Of a stretch of DNA of 64,000 bases, positions 28,270 to 35,767 are shown piece after piece. The translations under genes were made by a program, and so were the position numbers. This DNA is from Candidatus Hodarchaeota archaeon (GTDB taxonomy: Archaea; Asgardarchaeota; Heimdallarchaeia; Hodarchaeales; YT1-039). The first letter of the stretch is position 1. Every line of letters begins with the position of its first letter. Where the stretch lies: positions 34,029-98,028 of the forward strand of contig JAEOTF010000041.1 in assembly GCA_016840025.1 (NCBI GenBank). The letters run 5' to 3'. The notes under the pieces are model-generated. The model had not been told where the DNA came from, made no database searches, and saw only the letters and a program-made list of their open reading frames with translations.

Positions 28270-30003
28270 TTAATGTCTTTTCTTTTCAAGAATGACGAGA
28301 GCTATTAATACAACTCCCCAACTCATGCTTATTGAACCGTTTGATTTTGAAGCTGGAGGAGATGAACCTAATTCATATTTCGCTACCGCTTCACCAACAC
28401 GAGATCCATGAGCTCGTAAATTGACATATCCCGAATATTCGGGTTGGTCAATTGAGAAGATTAATACAGATTTACTTACAGCATTAGGACCGAGCTCTCC
28501 AAGATTAATCTGCATAGTAGAATTGAGTAAGGTTAATCCCGTAAGATCGGAAACCGTGTACTCCAAGATAATGCTACCATTAGTCCGTACATAAAGTGAA
28601 GGATTACTAACTTCTATCTCAAGATGTAGGTGGTCACCAGTTTCTTGTTCCTCAGTCTGAATTGTAAGAAAAGAGGCTTCTTCAGCCATGAACAGGAGGG
28701 CGGGATAGATCTGACGACAATTTTCTATCACTTTGTCTGCGGGTGGATTGAAGGCGTCCCAAACCCCACGATCTCTATAAATTTGAGTGGCTGGGTCATA
28801 TTCACCTGCATCCCATGCCGAATCGTTCCCGTAGGTCTCAAATGTGAATTGGAGAAGTGTATTATTTTGACGAGTATACATCCAATCTCCCCATTCACCC
28901 GAACAGGGATATAGGTACTCAAATGGAATGTCTGTTAGGCTTTCAAGCGCCTTACCCGCCTTATTGTACATTTCGCCGTCTATCCCTGAAGGAGGAACAC
29001 TTGACCACGCCCAAGGACCGATAATCATTTCAATTCCAGAATGGAGAGAAACTGCGCTAATAAAATTCCTTTGGAGAGCAAAATCACGGAAACGTGCCGT
29101 ACAGTTTTCGGAAAATGGCTTTGATCCATGATAAATCTCATGAGAAGCATTATTAGAAGCACCCGATTGATTACCAAATTGATAATCATAATTCCGATTG
29201 GGGTCTACACCTCCAGGCATGTCTTCCCCGATCTTACCATCTCCATCTATGTCCTGACCCTCATGGCCAATCATTGCCCAAGTGCCCATTACTGGATCTG
29301 GGGGGCCACTAACCAATTTGTAGAGTTCATCGATATAGCCATCTGCATTCATGTCTTGGGCTTCATATTCATCATCAGTTCCATCCCCATCCTCATCGAT
29401 TGGTCGTGCTGTTTTTCTCTGCCATGGAAATTGACTCATTAATTCTGCACCATCAATATTGAGAGAAGGGATTACATAGATAGACTTAGTCTGTAGTAAA
29501 TTTTGAATTATAGAAGAAGAATCTAACGAGTCATTTGCTATCTTATCTATGAAATACAAAGCATTCTCGGCTGAAATTTGTTCACGAGCATGATGTTGAG
29601 CCACAATCAGGACTTCAGTTTTAGGATGTGTTATGGCTTCATCGGTAATCCGGACACAGTAAATATCACGACCAAAATAAGTTTTTCCAATTGAAAACAG
29701 GTCAATAATGGTGGGAAAGGCATTCTCGAGAGTTTGGAGCTTGGCAACAAGTTCGGTATAGTTATGATAGGCACCAAATGAGGGGCCAAAGACCAAACTA
29801 TCGTCACCAGCCTGATTACCTGGCGCATTTTCGTATTCTTCCCAGATAAAGTTATATTCAATCGATCTTTGGTTCTTTAGGGAATATGTAGATAAGGACG
29901 CAGAATTTGTCTTATCGATTAATTTAGAGGAACTAAAAACTGCTATTGAGCTGAAAATCATTAAAATAAATAAAATGAATATAATAAGACGAGTTCTAAC
30001 CAT
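28270..30003 (-). CDS. secreted, membrane-anchored zinc carboxypeptidase (M14)
   Basis: About 577 residues starting at ATG 30003, which has GAGGTG six bases upstream; GTG 30012 is the alternative. A signal peptide (IIFILFILMIFSSIAVF) leads the protein and a membrane segment near the end (WGVVLIALVILEKKRH) anchors it. Zinc ligands of M14 are visible: HHAREQ (H-x-x-E, about residue 137) and His in AVSLHSGIE (about 319), with catalytic Glu in LQFTFETYGND (about 388). An insert with DEDGDGTDDE and DIDGDGKIGED looks like calcium-binding loops. A beta-sandwich follows the catalytic domain. It likely trims peptides outside the cell, next to the macroglobulin gene. Confidence 0.92.
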   Translation of the reverse strand: MVRTRLIIFILFILMIFSSIAVFSSSKLIDKTNSASLSTYSLKNQRSIEYNFIWEEYENAPGNQAGDDSLVFGPSFGAYHNYTELVAKLQTLENAFPTIIDLFSIGKTYFGRDIYCVRITDEAITHPKTEVLIVAQHHAREQISAENALYFIDKIANDSLDSSSIIQNLLQTKSIYVIPSLNIDGAELMSQFPWQRKTARPIDEDGDGTDDEYEAQDMNADGYIDELYKLVSGPPDPVMGTWAMIGHEGQDIDGDGKIGEDMPGGVDPNRNYDYQFGNQSGASNNASHEIYHGSKPFSENCTARFRDFALQRNFISAVSLHSGIEMIIGPWAWSSVPPSGIDGEMYNKAGKALESLTDIPFEYLYPCSGEWGDWMYTRQNNTLLQFTFETYGNDSAWDAGEYDPATQIYRDRGVWDAFNPPADKVIENCRQIYPALLFMAEEASFLTIQTEEQETGDHLHLEIEVSNPSLYVRTNGSIILEYTVSDLTGLTLLNSTMQINLGELGPNAVSKSVLIFSIDQPEYSGYVNLRAHGSRVGEAVAKYELGSSPPASKSNGSISMSWGVVLIALVILEKKRH

Positions 30004-30104
30004 ATATTCCACCTCTAATCTTCAAAAGTGATAGATTACGAGAAAATCCTTTAGAAAGATAAATGTAGTAATGTAACATAATACCATATTTTGGTGAGCA
30101 AGTA

Positions 30105-30500
30105 TTGAGTAAATTCAAAGCATTTTCCTCTCCAAAAGGTCCTCCAGCTGTGGGGCCTTATTCAGCTGTAGTTGCAGTTGAAAATCCATCTAAAATACTA
30201 TTTGTTGCAGGACAAGGACCAATGACCTCAGACGGTAAGCTTGTTCAAGGAGAAATCGGAGAGCAAGCAAAAGTTACGTTAACGAATCTTAAGGTGCAAT
30301 TGGAAGCAGCGGGTGCATCTCTCAAAAACGTCGTTAAGACCACAGTATTTCTGAAAGATATGAACCATTTTCAACAAATGAATGAAATCTATGGAGATTT
30401 CTTCAAGGACAACAATCCAAAACCAGCCAGAACCACTATTGAAGCTGCTCGATTGCCATTTGATATCCTAATAGAAATTGAGGCAATCGCTGTAATTTGA
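30105..30500 (+). CDS. ridA: RidA (YjgF/YER057c/UK114) family enamine/imine deaminase
   Basis: 131 residues, the exact family size. Hallmarks: AVGPYSAVVAVENP, LFVAGQGPM, NLKVQLEAAGASLKNVVKTTVFLKDMNHFQQMNEIYGDFF and the C-terminal PARTTIEAARLPFDILIEIEAIAVI, with the substrate-binding Arg in ARTT. RidA hydrolyses reactive 2-aminoacrylate-type enamines from PLP enzymes. The start is TTG at 30105 (LSKFKAFSS). It stands alone. Confidence 0.95.
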   Translation: MSKFKAFSSPKGPPAVGPYSAVVAVENPSKILFVAGQGPMTSDGKLVQGEIGEQAKVTLTNLKVQLEAAGASLKNVVKTTVFLKDMNHFQQMNEIYGDFFKDNNPKPARTTIEAARLPFDILIEIEAIAVI

Positions 30501-30644
30501 ATTAAATTAGTATTCTAAGAGAAAAATTCCTGTGATAAACACTTAAACCACCACATTTCCAGAAATATGAAACAAGCATTGAAATTGGAGATAAATTCTG
30601 TATGAGATGTAGAGAAAAGATAAATCAATCACTAAGCAATGTTA

Positions 30645-31046
30645 CTAATCTTCTGAAATTTCTTCTTCCTCTATTTCAACTCTAATCTCCCTTCCTGCTA
30701 GAAGTGCAGCAATTACTTTTGTTCGAGCTCGATCCAAATATCGCCAAAGTGTTCCTCGAGAGACATTCATTGCCATTGCAGCTTCTTCTTGTTTCATTCG
30801 CTCCTTGTCTACTAGGCGTAGGGCTTCTAATTCCTCAAAACGAAGATGTAGATACGCCTTTCCTTCTTGCTCAGGCCATTCGGTTGAGATAAATTCAGAA
30901 ATACAGGGATTAGCTCGAGGGCGTCCCATTTTCCCACGGCGCCAACCTCGTCCTCGTCCTCGTCCTCGCCCTCTTCTTTTCCCTCTTCCAGGACCAAAGA
31001 AAGAGGGAGATTCATCATTATTATCGGTGTTTGGGACCATTGTCAT
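30645..31046 (-). CDS. DUF134 family helix-turn-helix regulator
   Basis: 133 residues. The conserved DUF134 core is GRPRANPCISE, then FEELEALRLVDKERMKQEEAAMAMNVSRGTLWRYLDRARTKVIAALLAG, which is a sigma-region-4-like helix-turn-helix. The N-terminus has an unusual Arg-Gly run (GRGRGRGRG). DUF134 genes recur beside NifX-like and MinD/ferredoxin genes in anaerobes; it is divergent here from exactly such a set, and a repeated inverted motif lies in the shared spacer. Control of that operon and of itself is inferred. Confidence 0.9.
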   Translation of the reverse strand: MTMVPNTDNNDESPSFFGPGRGKRRGRGRGRGRGWRRGKMGRPRANPCISEFISTEWPEQEGKAYLHLRFEELEALRLVDKERMKQEEAAMAMNVSRGTLWRYLDRARTKVIAALLAGREIRVEIEEEEISED

Positions 31047-31068
31047 CAGCTTGTTTTCAACATTTCAG

Positions 31069-31081
31069 CATGTGCACAAAA
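31069..31081 (-). promoter_or_regulatory. candidate operator, copy 1 (CATGTGCACAAAA)
   Basis: CATGTGCACAAAA sits about 23 bases upstream of the DUF134 start. Its inverted partner at 31213-31225 reads CATATGCACAAAA on the other strand, one mismatch in 13. Confidence 0.5.
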
Positions 31082-31212
31082 GTCTTTCTGAATTATAAAT
31101 GCTACCTATTGGATATTATTATCCTTTTTAAAGCGAATTTTTTTATAGATGATACATTACAATTTTTAACTTAATCAGTTACGTCTGTTGATAATAGGAA
31201 CCTTTAAGAGGG

Positions 31213-31225
31213 TTTTGTGCATATG
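31213..31225 (+). promoter_or_regulatory. candidate operator, copy 2 (TTTTGTGCATATG)
   Basis: The inverted copy of the 31069 site, lying about 47 bases before the DUF5320-like start. The arrangement (one site facing each gene of a divergent pair) suits autoregulation plus operon control by the DUF134 protein. Confidence 0.5.
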
Positions 31226-31271
31226 TCCAAAATAAAGCATTCACACGAAAAAAATGAATTGGTGATAGAAA

Positions 31272-31610
31272 ATGAGTTATTGGTATGGACACGGATATGG
31301 TCGTGGTGGTCGGGGTCGAGGAATAGGACCTGGCGGATGGGGTCGAGGAAACCCATACCCATATTGCCGTTGGAACCCTAATCTCCCACGAGGTTGGTGG
31401 CGATTCCCCCCTGAGACACTAGAACAATGGGGTTTTGATATCTCCCAGCTCCCTGATTCGCCTGTTAGTGACTTACAAAGACCATGGTATCCCTCTTTGT
31501 CTCCAGAACAGGAAAAAAATCTTCTAAAAAATGATATAGGACAATTAGAGAAAGAACTAGTTGCCCTCAGAAAACGATTGACTGAATTAGAAGAGAAAAA
31601 ACAGCCTTAG
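31272..31610 (+). CDS. DUF5320-like glycine-rich protein with coiled-coil tail
   Basis: 112 residues. The first 50 are Gly/Arg/Tyr/Trp-rich (YGHGYGRGGRGRGIGPGGWG); the last 35 form a coiled coil (LLKNDIGQLEKELVALRKRLTELEEKK). This two-part plan is that of DUF5320-type proteins, which sit next to NifX-like and MinD genes in archaea and anaerobic bacteria. Role unknown; a link to metal or Fe-S handling is inferred from neighbours. ATG at 31272 follows GGTGATAGAAA. Confidence 0.78.
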   Translation: MSYWYGHGYGRGGRGRGIGPGGWGRGNPYPYCRWNPNLPRGWWRFPPETLEQWGFDISQLPDSPVSDLQRPWYPSLSPEQEKNLLKNDIGQLEKELVALRKRLTELEEKKQP

Positions 31611-31691
31611 AGAGTATATAAATCAGAAGACAACTAATTATGAAGTAAGATAACAAATTCTTTTTCTTTCTTCTTTTGGAGTTGATTATAG

Positions 31692-32063
31692 TTGAAGATT
31701 ATTATTCCCGTAGACGAAGAAGCTGGGCTTCGTTCAATGGTTTCAGGGCATTTCGGTCGTGCTGCATATTTTGCAATATTTGAAAAGGAAGATTTAGAGA
31801 CTTCAAGCACTCTAAAGATTATTCCAAACAAATCACAGCACACAGGTGGGCGTGGGCTGCCTGCACAGAATATACTTGCTTTAAATCCCGATATTGTGAT
31901 TTCTACTGGAATGGGACGACGAGTAATTACTTTCTTTCAGCAGGCAAGAGTGGGCGTTTTACAATGTCCTTCTGGGACTCTAGAACAAGCACTTACATTC
32001 TTTAATGAAGAAAAACTTCCCGAATTAACCCAAGGATGCGTACATGCGCGTCATGGATGCTAA
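31692..32063 (+). CDS. NifX/NifB C-terminal-like iron-molybdenum cofactor-binding domain protein
   Basis: 123 residues, one PF02579 domain: KIIIPVDEEAGLRSMVSGHFGRAAYFAIFE, a central loop KSQHTGGRGLPAQNIL, then DIVISTGMGRRVITFFQQARVGVLQC. The C-terminus TQGCVHARHGC carries Cys and His residues that could hold a metal cluster. Family members bind or carry Fe-S/FeMo precursors. No nitrogenase genes are seen, so general Fe-S assembly is more likely. TTG start at 31692 with GGAG about 11 bases upstream. First of four genes in one direction. Confidence 0.88.
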   Translation: MKIIIPVDEEAGLRSMVSGHFGRAAYFAIFEKEDLETSSTLKIIPNKSQHTGGRGLPAQNILALNPDIVISTGMGRRVITFFQQARVGVLQCPSGTLEQALTFFNEEKLPELTQGCVHARHGC

Positions 32064-32091
32064 ATCATAAATTTTTGGAGACAATGAAAAA

Positions 32092-32508
32092 ATGAAAGTT
32101 GCAGTAACTAGTAGTGGTAAAAGTTTGGACGAAGCGATTGATCCTCGTTTTGGACGATGCGCTTTTTTCCTAATCTTTGAGTTACCCGATCGTACACCTC
32201 GCGTGATCCCTAATCAGTCAGGAACAGCGATGCATGGAGCAGGCATTGCTACAGCTCAAATGGTCTGTCAAGAAGGCATTCAAACAGTGATCACAGGCAA
32301 CGTTGGCCCCAACGCATTTCAAGTTCTATCAAGCGCTGGAGTGCAAGTATTTACCACAGGACCAACGAGCGTAAAGGATGCTCTTGAGAAATTTGAGCGT
32401 AAGGAGTTAATGCCCTTAAAGACCCCCTCTGGACCAGGTCATATGGGTATGGGTGGCGGTGGTGGACGCGGTATGGGTGGCGGTGGTGGACGTAGAAGAT
32501 CGGGTTAA
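32092..32508 (+). CDS. NifX-like protein with glycine-rich tail
   Basis: 138 residues. The domain VAVTSSGKSLDEAIDPRFGRCAFFLIFE ... GIATAQMVCQEGIQTVITGNVGPNAFQVLSSAGVQVFTTG is PF02579-type. A tail of two near-identical units (MGMGGGGGRGMGGGGGRRRSG) is encoded by a direct DNA repeat at about 32447-32495. Such tails are common in the paralogue that travels with MinD/ferredoxin ATPases. Gap to the preceding gene is 28 bases. Confidence 0.9.
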   Translation: MKVAVTSSGKSLDEAIDPRFGRCAFFLIFELPDRTPRVIPNQSGTAMHGAGIATAQMVCQEGIQTVITGNVGPNAFQVLSSAGVQVFTTGPTSVKDALEKFERKELMPLKTPSGPGHMGMGGGGGRGMGGGGGRRRSG

Positions 32509-32586
32509 GACGTAAATGATTCATTGAGTGAATAATCGAAGTAACACCAGACTAATAATTACATAAAAAAAGGAATGTTTCATTAC

Positions 32587-33429
32587 ATGGTAGTCATTGC
32601 GGTAGCAAGTGGAAAAGGTGGGACTGGAAAAACAGCTGTAGCGACGTCATTAGCGCTAGTAGCCGATAATACCTGCCAAATTCTGGATTGTGACGTTGAA
32701 GCCCCGAATGTCGCTTTATACCTGCCATTTCATACTGGTGAAGAAATGAAGGCCAGACGACCTGTTCCCGAAATTGACCCGGAGGTCTGCACGTATTGTG
32801 GGGAGTGTGCAAAGGCCTGTCAATACAACGCCATTGCCATTGCCCCTAAAGTGGCGATGACCTTTCCCGAATTGTGCCATAGCTGTGGAGCATGTTATAT
32901 TGCTTGCCCTATTCCAGGCGCAATAAAAGAAATAGATCGGATAATCGGTGCTATCCGTAAAGGGCAGACAAGAAACGGGCACGAGCTTATCGAGGGGCGA
33001 ATAAATGTAGGAGAAGCCATAGCCACACCATTAATTAAACAGGTCAAAGAGAAAATCAGGTCCGATACTTTGACAATCATAGATAGTCCCCCGGGGAATG
33101 GCTGCCCAGTAGTTGAGTCCATCAGCGAAGCCGATTTCGTCTTTCTAGTAACGGAACCTACCCCCTTTGGGGCCTATGACCTGAGTCTGGCAATTGAATT
33201 GACGAAGATTTTAGATTTGCCTGCTGGCGTAATTATTAATCGGGATGGTATCGGCTCTTCACAAAAGATAGAAGAGTTATGCAAGCGAACGAATATCCCA
33301 ATTCTTCTCCGAATCCCATTTGAACGCAAAATCGCTGAAGAATACTCGCAGGGGCGAGTTTTGGTAGATATTGTACCCAGTCTAAGAGCGAAGTTCCAAA
33401 CCCTCCTTAGTGATGCTATTAGCAAATAA
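32587..33429 (+). CDS. MinD-superfamily P-loop ATPase with two [4Fe-4S] ferredoxin motifs
   Basis: About 280 residues. Deviant Walker A AVASGKGGTGKTA is at the N-terminus. An inserted ferredoxin domain has CTYCGECAKACQYNAI and CHSCGACYIACPIPGAI, each C-x2-C-x2-C-x3-C. IIDSPPGNGCPV is the switch/Walker B region. I prefer ATG 32587 (MVVIAVASG): the upstream ATG at 32575 abuts the AAAGGA ribosome site. It pairs with the following gene; such pairs are linked to Fe-S or metal-cofactor delivery, mechanism unsettled. Confidence 0.92.
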   Translation: MVVIAVASGKGGTGKTAVATSLALVADNTCQILDCDVEAPNVALYLPFHTGEEMKARRPVPEIDPEVCTYCGECAKACQYNAIAIAPKVAMTFPELCHSCGACYIACPIPGAIKEIDRIIGAIRKGQTRNGHELIEGRINVGEAIATPLIKQVKEKIRSDTLTIIDSPPGNGCPVVESISEADFVFLVTEPTPFGAYDLSLAIELTKILDLPAGVIINRDGIGSSQKIEELCKRTNIPILLRIPFERKIAEEYSQGRVLVDIVPSLRAKFQTLLSDAISK

Positions 33430-33451
33430 CGCCCAAAAGGAAGCCGAAATC

Positions 33452-34330
33452 ATGAAAACATTAGTAATCATAAGCGGAAAAGGCGGTACGGGTAAAACGA
33501 CGGTTTCAGGAGTATTTGCGTCCTTAGCCAATGCAACTGCGATAGGAGATTGTGACGTTGATGCCCCCGATTTCCATTTGATTCTAAATCCAGTCAAACA
33601 AGCCCAAAAGGACTTTTATGGGCTTAGCAAGGCAAACATCGATCCTGAGCGATGTACAGCATGTTTACAATGTATTGAGACATGTAGATTTGACGCAATC
33701 CAGCAAACTAAATCTAATGTGGGAGTGAATTCCCTAAAGTGCGAAGGCTGTCGTGCCTGTGGGTTAGTATGCCCTGAAGATGCGATTACTTATGTAGATA
33801 CGGTGTCAGGGGAAGTTTATCGTTCTAATTCGCGATATGGCCCATTAAGCCACGCTCAACTTAAAATTGGGGAAGAAAACTCGGGAAAACTCGTAGGAGA
33901 AGTACGAGAGCAGCTTAAAGAGTTAACCGAGGGCATAAAAGATCCCTTGGTTATTTTGGACGGTCCTCCTGGAATTGGCTGTCCTGTGATCAGCTCAATC
34001 ACAGGAGCAACTGCAGTTTTAATAGTGACAGAACCCTCTGTAGCGGGTAAAAGTGACATGGAACGCACACTCGATTTAACAGAGCATTTTCAAATGAAGG
34101 CTTTTGTGTTGATTAATAAAGCAGATATCAATCCCGCTGAAGTGGCTCAGATTCGAGAGACATGTTTGGAGAAAAATGTCGAAATTATTGGTGAAATCCC
34201 ATTCGATATTACAGTAACGCGAGCTATTTCAAATGGACATACATTGTTAGAAGAGAATCCTACTGCCCCAGCAAGTCTAGCTTTAAAAAAGGCATGGAAG
34301 ATATTACAAAACCATTTAGAATATTCTTAA
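33452..34330 (+). CDS. second MinD-superfamily ATPase with ferredoxin domain
   Basis: About 292 residues from ATG 33452 (MKTLVIISGKGGTGKTT), which has AAAAGGAAG upstream; the longer frame from 33410 would overlap the preceding gene by 20 bases and adds residues that do not belong to the family. Ferredoxin motifs: CTACLQCIETCRFDAI and CEGCRACGLVCPEDAI. Switch region: VILDGPPGIGCPV. About half of its features match the preceding paralogue, so the two probably form a heterodimer. The C-terminal region ends the operon. Confidence 0.92.
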   Translation: MKTLVIISGKGGTGKTTVSGVFASLANATAIGDCDVDAPDFHLILNPVKQAQKDFYGLSKANIDPERCTACLQCIETCRFDAIQQTKSNVGVNSLKCEGCRACGLVCPEDAITYVDTVSGEVYRSNSRYGPLSHAQLKIGEENSGKLVGEVREQLKELTEGIKDPLVILDGPPGIGCPVISSITGATAVLIVTEPSVAGKSDMERTLDLTEHFQMKAFVLINKADINPAEVAQIRETCLEKNVEIIGEIPFDITVTRAISNGHTLLEENPTAPASLALKKAWKILQNHLEYS

Positions 34331-34408
34331 TCAAGGAATCCGTAATTCTTTAAATACACTTGAGTCTACTGGGCTGTCTCACACTAATCTGTTTCAACCG
34401 ATGAGAAA

Positions 34409-34861
34409 CTAAAAACGATTGGCATCCTTTAGCTCAATATTATACTCGATTTTGATACAGTTGTCTATAGAACCAGAAATATTGCAAGAGTCCTTGAGTA
34501 GGTCAACAATCCTACGAACTTTTTTATGATATTGAGTTTCTGTTCCCACACTAATGTTAATAATTGCTTTATAAATCCGATATACACCTCTGATCAGTCT
34601 CAATTCAATACAACTACCGATATGCATGTTTTGAACAGGGATTCTCATTTTTTGAGCCAAAAAAAAGAATGTGGTCAATGCACATCCACCTAGTGATGCT
34701 GCAAATAGCTCATCTGGACAAAACCCTTCTCCTTTCCCGCCAAATTCTACTGGAGCGTCTATAGTTAATTTCTGTCCGTTTGTTGTCTTTAAAATCCCTT
34801 TCATTCCTTCACTCCATTCTATTTCTACATCAAATGTGGCTATATCCTTCAAAAATCTCAC
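34409..34861 (-). CDS. OsmC family protein
   Basis: 150 residues. Family marks: an N-terminal beta region (ATFDVEIEWSEGMKGILKTTNGQKLTIDAPVEFGG), the first redox Cys in FCPDELFAASLGGCALTTFFFLAQK (GGC), and the second near the C-terminus (LLKDSCNISGSI). OsmC proteins reduce organic hydroperoxides with these two cysteines; a thiol-peroxidase role is the family expectation, not shown here. The GTG at 34861 is used; TTG at 34852 is possible. Upstream on the same strand, 57 bases away, is the DtxR-like gene. Confidence 0.9.
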   Translation of the reverse strand: MRFLKDIATFDVEIEWSEGMKGILKTTNGQKLTIDAPVEFGGKGEGFCPDELFAASLGGCALTTFFFLAQKMRIPVQNMHIGSCIELRLIRGVYRIYKAIINISVGTETQYHKKVRRIVDLLKDSCNISGSIDNCIKIEYNIELKDANRF

Positions 34862-34918
34862 CTTGGTCTGTGATCATAGTATCTAATCACTTCATAGGTC
34901 TATCAGGGGTCGATTTTT

Positions 34919-35605
34919 TCATGCCTCAAGCACATAGATATCAGAAGCTTCTGAAAAAGAAATAGGAAAGGTTTCATTTCTAAAACGTAGATGAAAATTT
35001 TTGTTTTTGGTATCCACAGCCTTAATGATTACCTTTGTCCCCGGATAAAGCTCATAACGACTAAGTTTTTCAAGTAAATCAAGATTTCCACAGTATACTT
35101 GCTTGATATTAACTTCACAGGGAGCTGAAATCTCACTTAATTTCTTATAAGATGTAGAAGTAATTTTACCTGTTGCAGAAGGAATCGGTGATCCATGTGG
35201 GCAGGTTTGAGCTTTAGATCCAAGGAACTTCTCAATTTGATCAATCACTAAATCTGAAAGACCATGTTCGAGTCTGCAAGCTTCAAGATGAGCAGTTTTC
35301 CAATCTAAATTCAGAATATCTACCAATAACCGTTCAGCGAGACGATGCTTTCTAATAATCTGTAAACCCCATTCATGCCCTTTATTAGTTAATTGAAGTC
35401 CTTGATAAGGGTGAAATGTAACCCATTCTGCCATATTTCGATTGACATGATTGAGGAAAGCAGTGTATTTCAAGCCATGACCGGCATGAGCATTTTGAAG
35501 CTTTTCAAAGACTTGCCGTGTGGGCACCACACTAAGTTCTTCTTCCTGTTCAAATCGTAATAAGATTTCTAATATTTCTTCGTTTCGAGGTATAAAATCC
35601 TTCAT
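34919..35605 (-). CDS. DtxR/MntR-family metal-dependent regulator with FeoA domain
   Basis: 228 residues. N-terminal winged helix (about 1-70), a DtxR dimerisation/metal region with LAERLLVDILNLDWKTAHLEACRLEHGLSD (metal-binding E-A-C-R-L-E-H), a linker CPHGSPIP, then a FeoA/SH3-like domain (about 155-228: YCGNLDLLEKLSRYELYPGTKVIIKAVD). Iron or manganese binding would promote DNA binding. It is divergent from feoB, and two copies of TTCAC-N4-GTGAA lie in the 162-base spacer. Autoregulation and repression of feoB are inferred. Confidence 0.92.
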   Translation of the reverse strand: MKDFIPRNEEILEILLRFEQEEELSVVPTRQVFEKLQNAHAGHGLKYTAFLNHVNRNMAEWVTFHPYQGLQLTNKGHEWGLQIIRKHRLAERLLVDILNLDWKTAHLEACRLEHGLSDLVIDQIEKFLGSKAQTCPHGSPIPSATGKITSTSYKKLSEISAPCEVNIKQVYCGNLDLLEKLSRYELYPGTKVIIKAVDTKNKNFHLRFRNETFPISFSEASDIYVLEA

Positions 35606-35643
35606 TTCGAGACACGAATCAATCTTTATTTGTAGAGTCTATA

Positions 35644-35657
35644 TTCACAAATGTGAA
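35644..35657. promoter_or_regulatory. metal-regulator operator TTCACAAATGTGAA
   Basis: A palindrome with arms TTCAC/GTGAA in the DtxR-feoB spacer, 39 bases before the regulator gene's ATG. It has the size and symmetry of DtxR-type boxes, although the sequence is its own. Confidence 0.7.
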
Positions 35658-35689
35658 GAAAAGGTATATATTATAGTATATAATAATAT

Positions 35690-35703
35690 TTCACAAAAGT
35701 GAA
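35690..35703. promoter_or_regulatory. metal-regulator operator TTCACAAAAGTGAA
   Basis: Second palindrome (extends to ATTCACAAAAGTGAAT), 65 bases before the feoB start. Between the two sites lies a TATATATTATAGTATATAAT-like stretch that could be the TATA element of both promoters. Confidence 0.7.
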
Positions 35704-35767
35704 TACTCCTTTTAATAATCTTAAAAGTTGAATTACTATTAAACTAAGCCGTATAGAGCGATGAACT

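Noticed and set aside
33410..33451. Longer start of the second MinD-type gene
   Set aside because: Would overlap the upstream gene and adds residues not found in the family; the internal ATG has a ribosome site.
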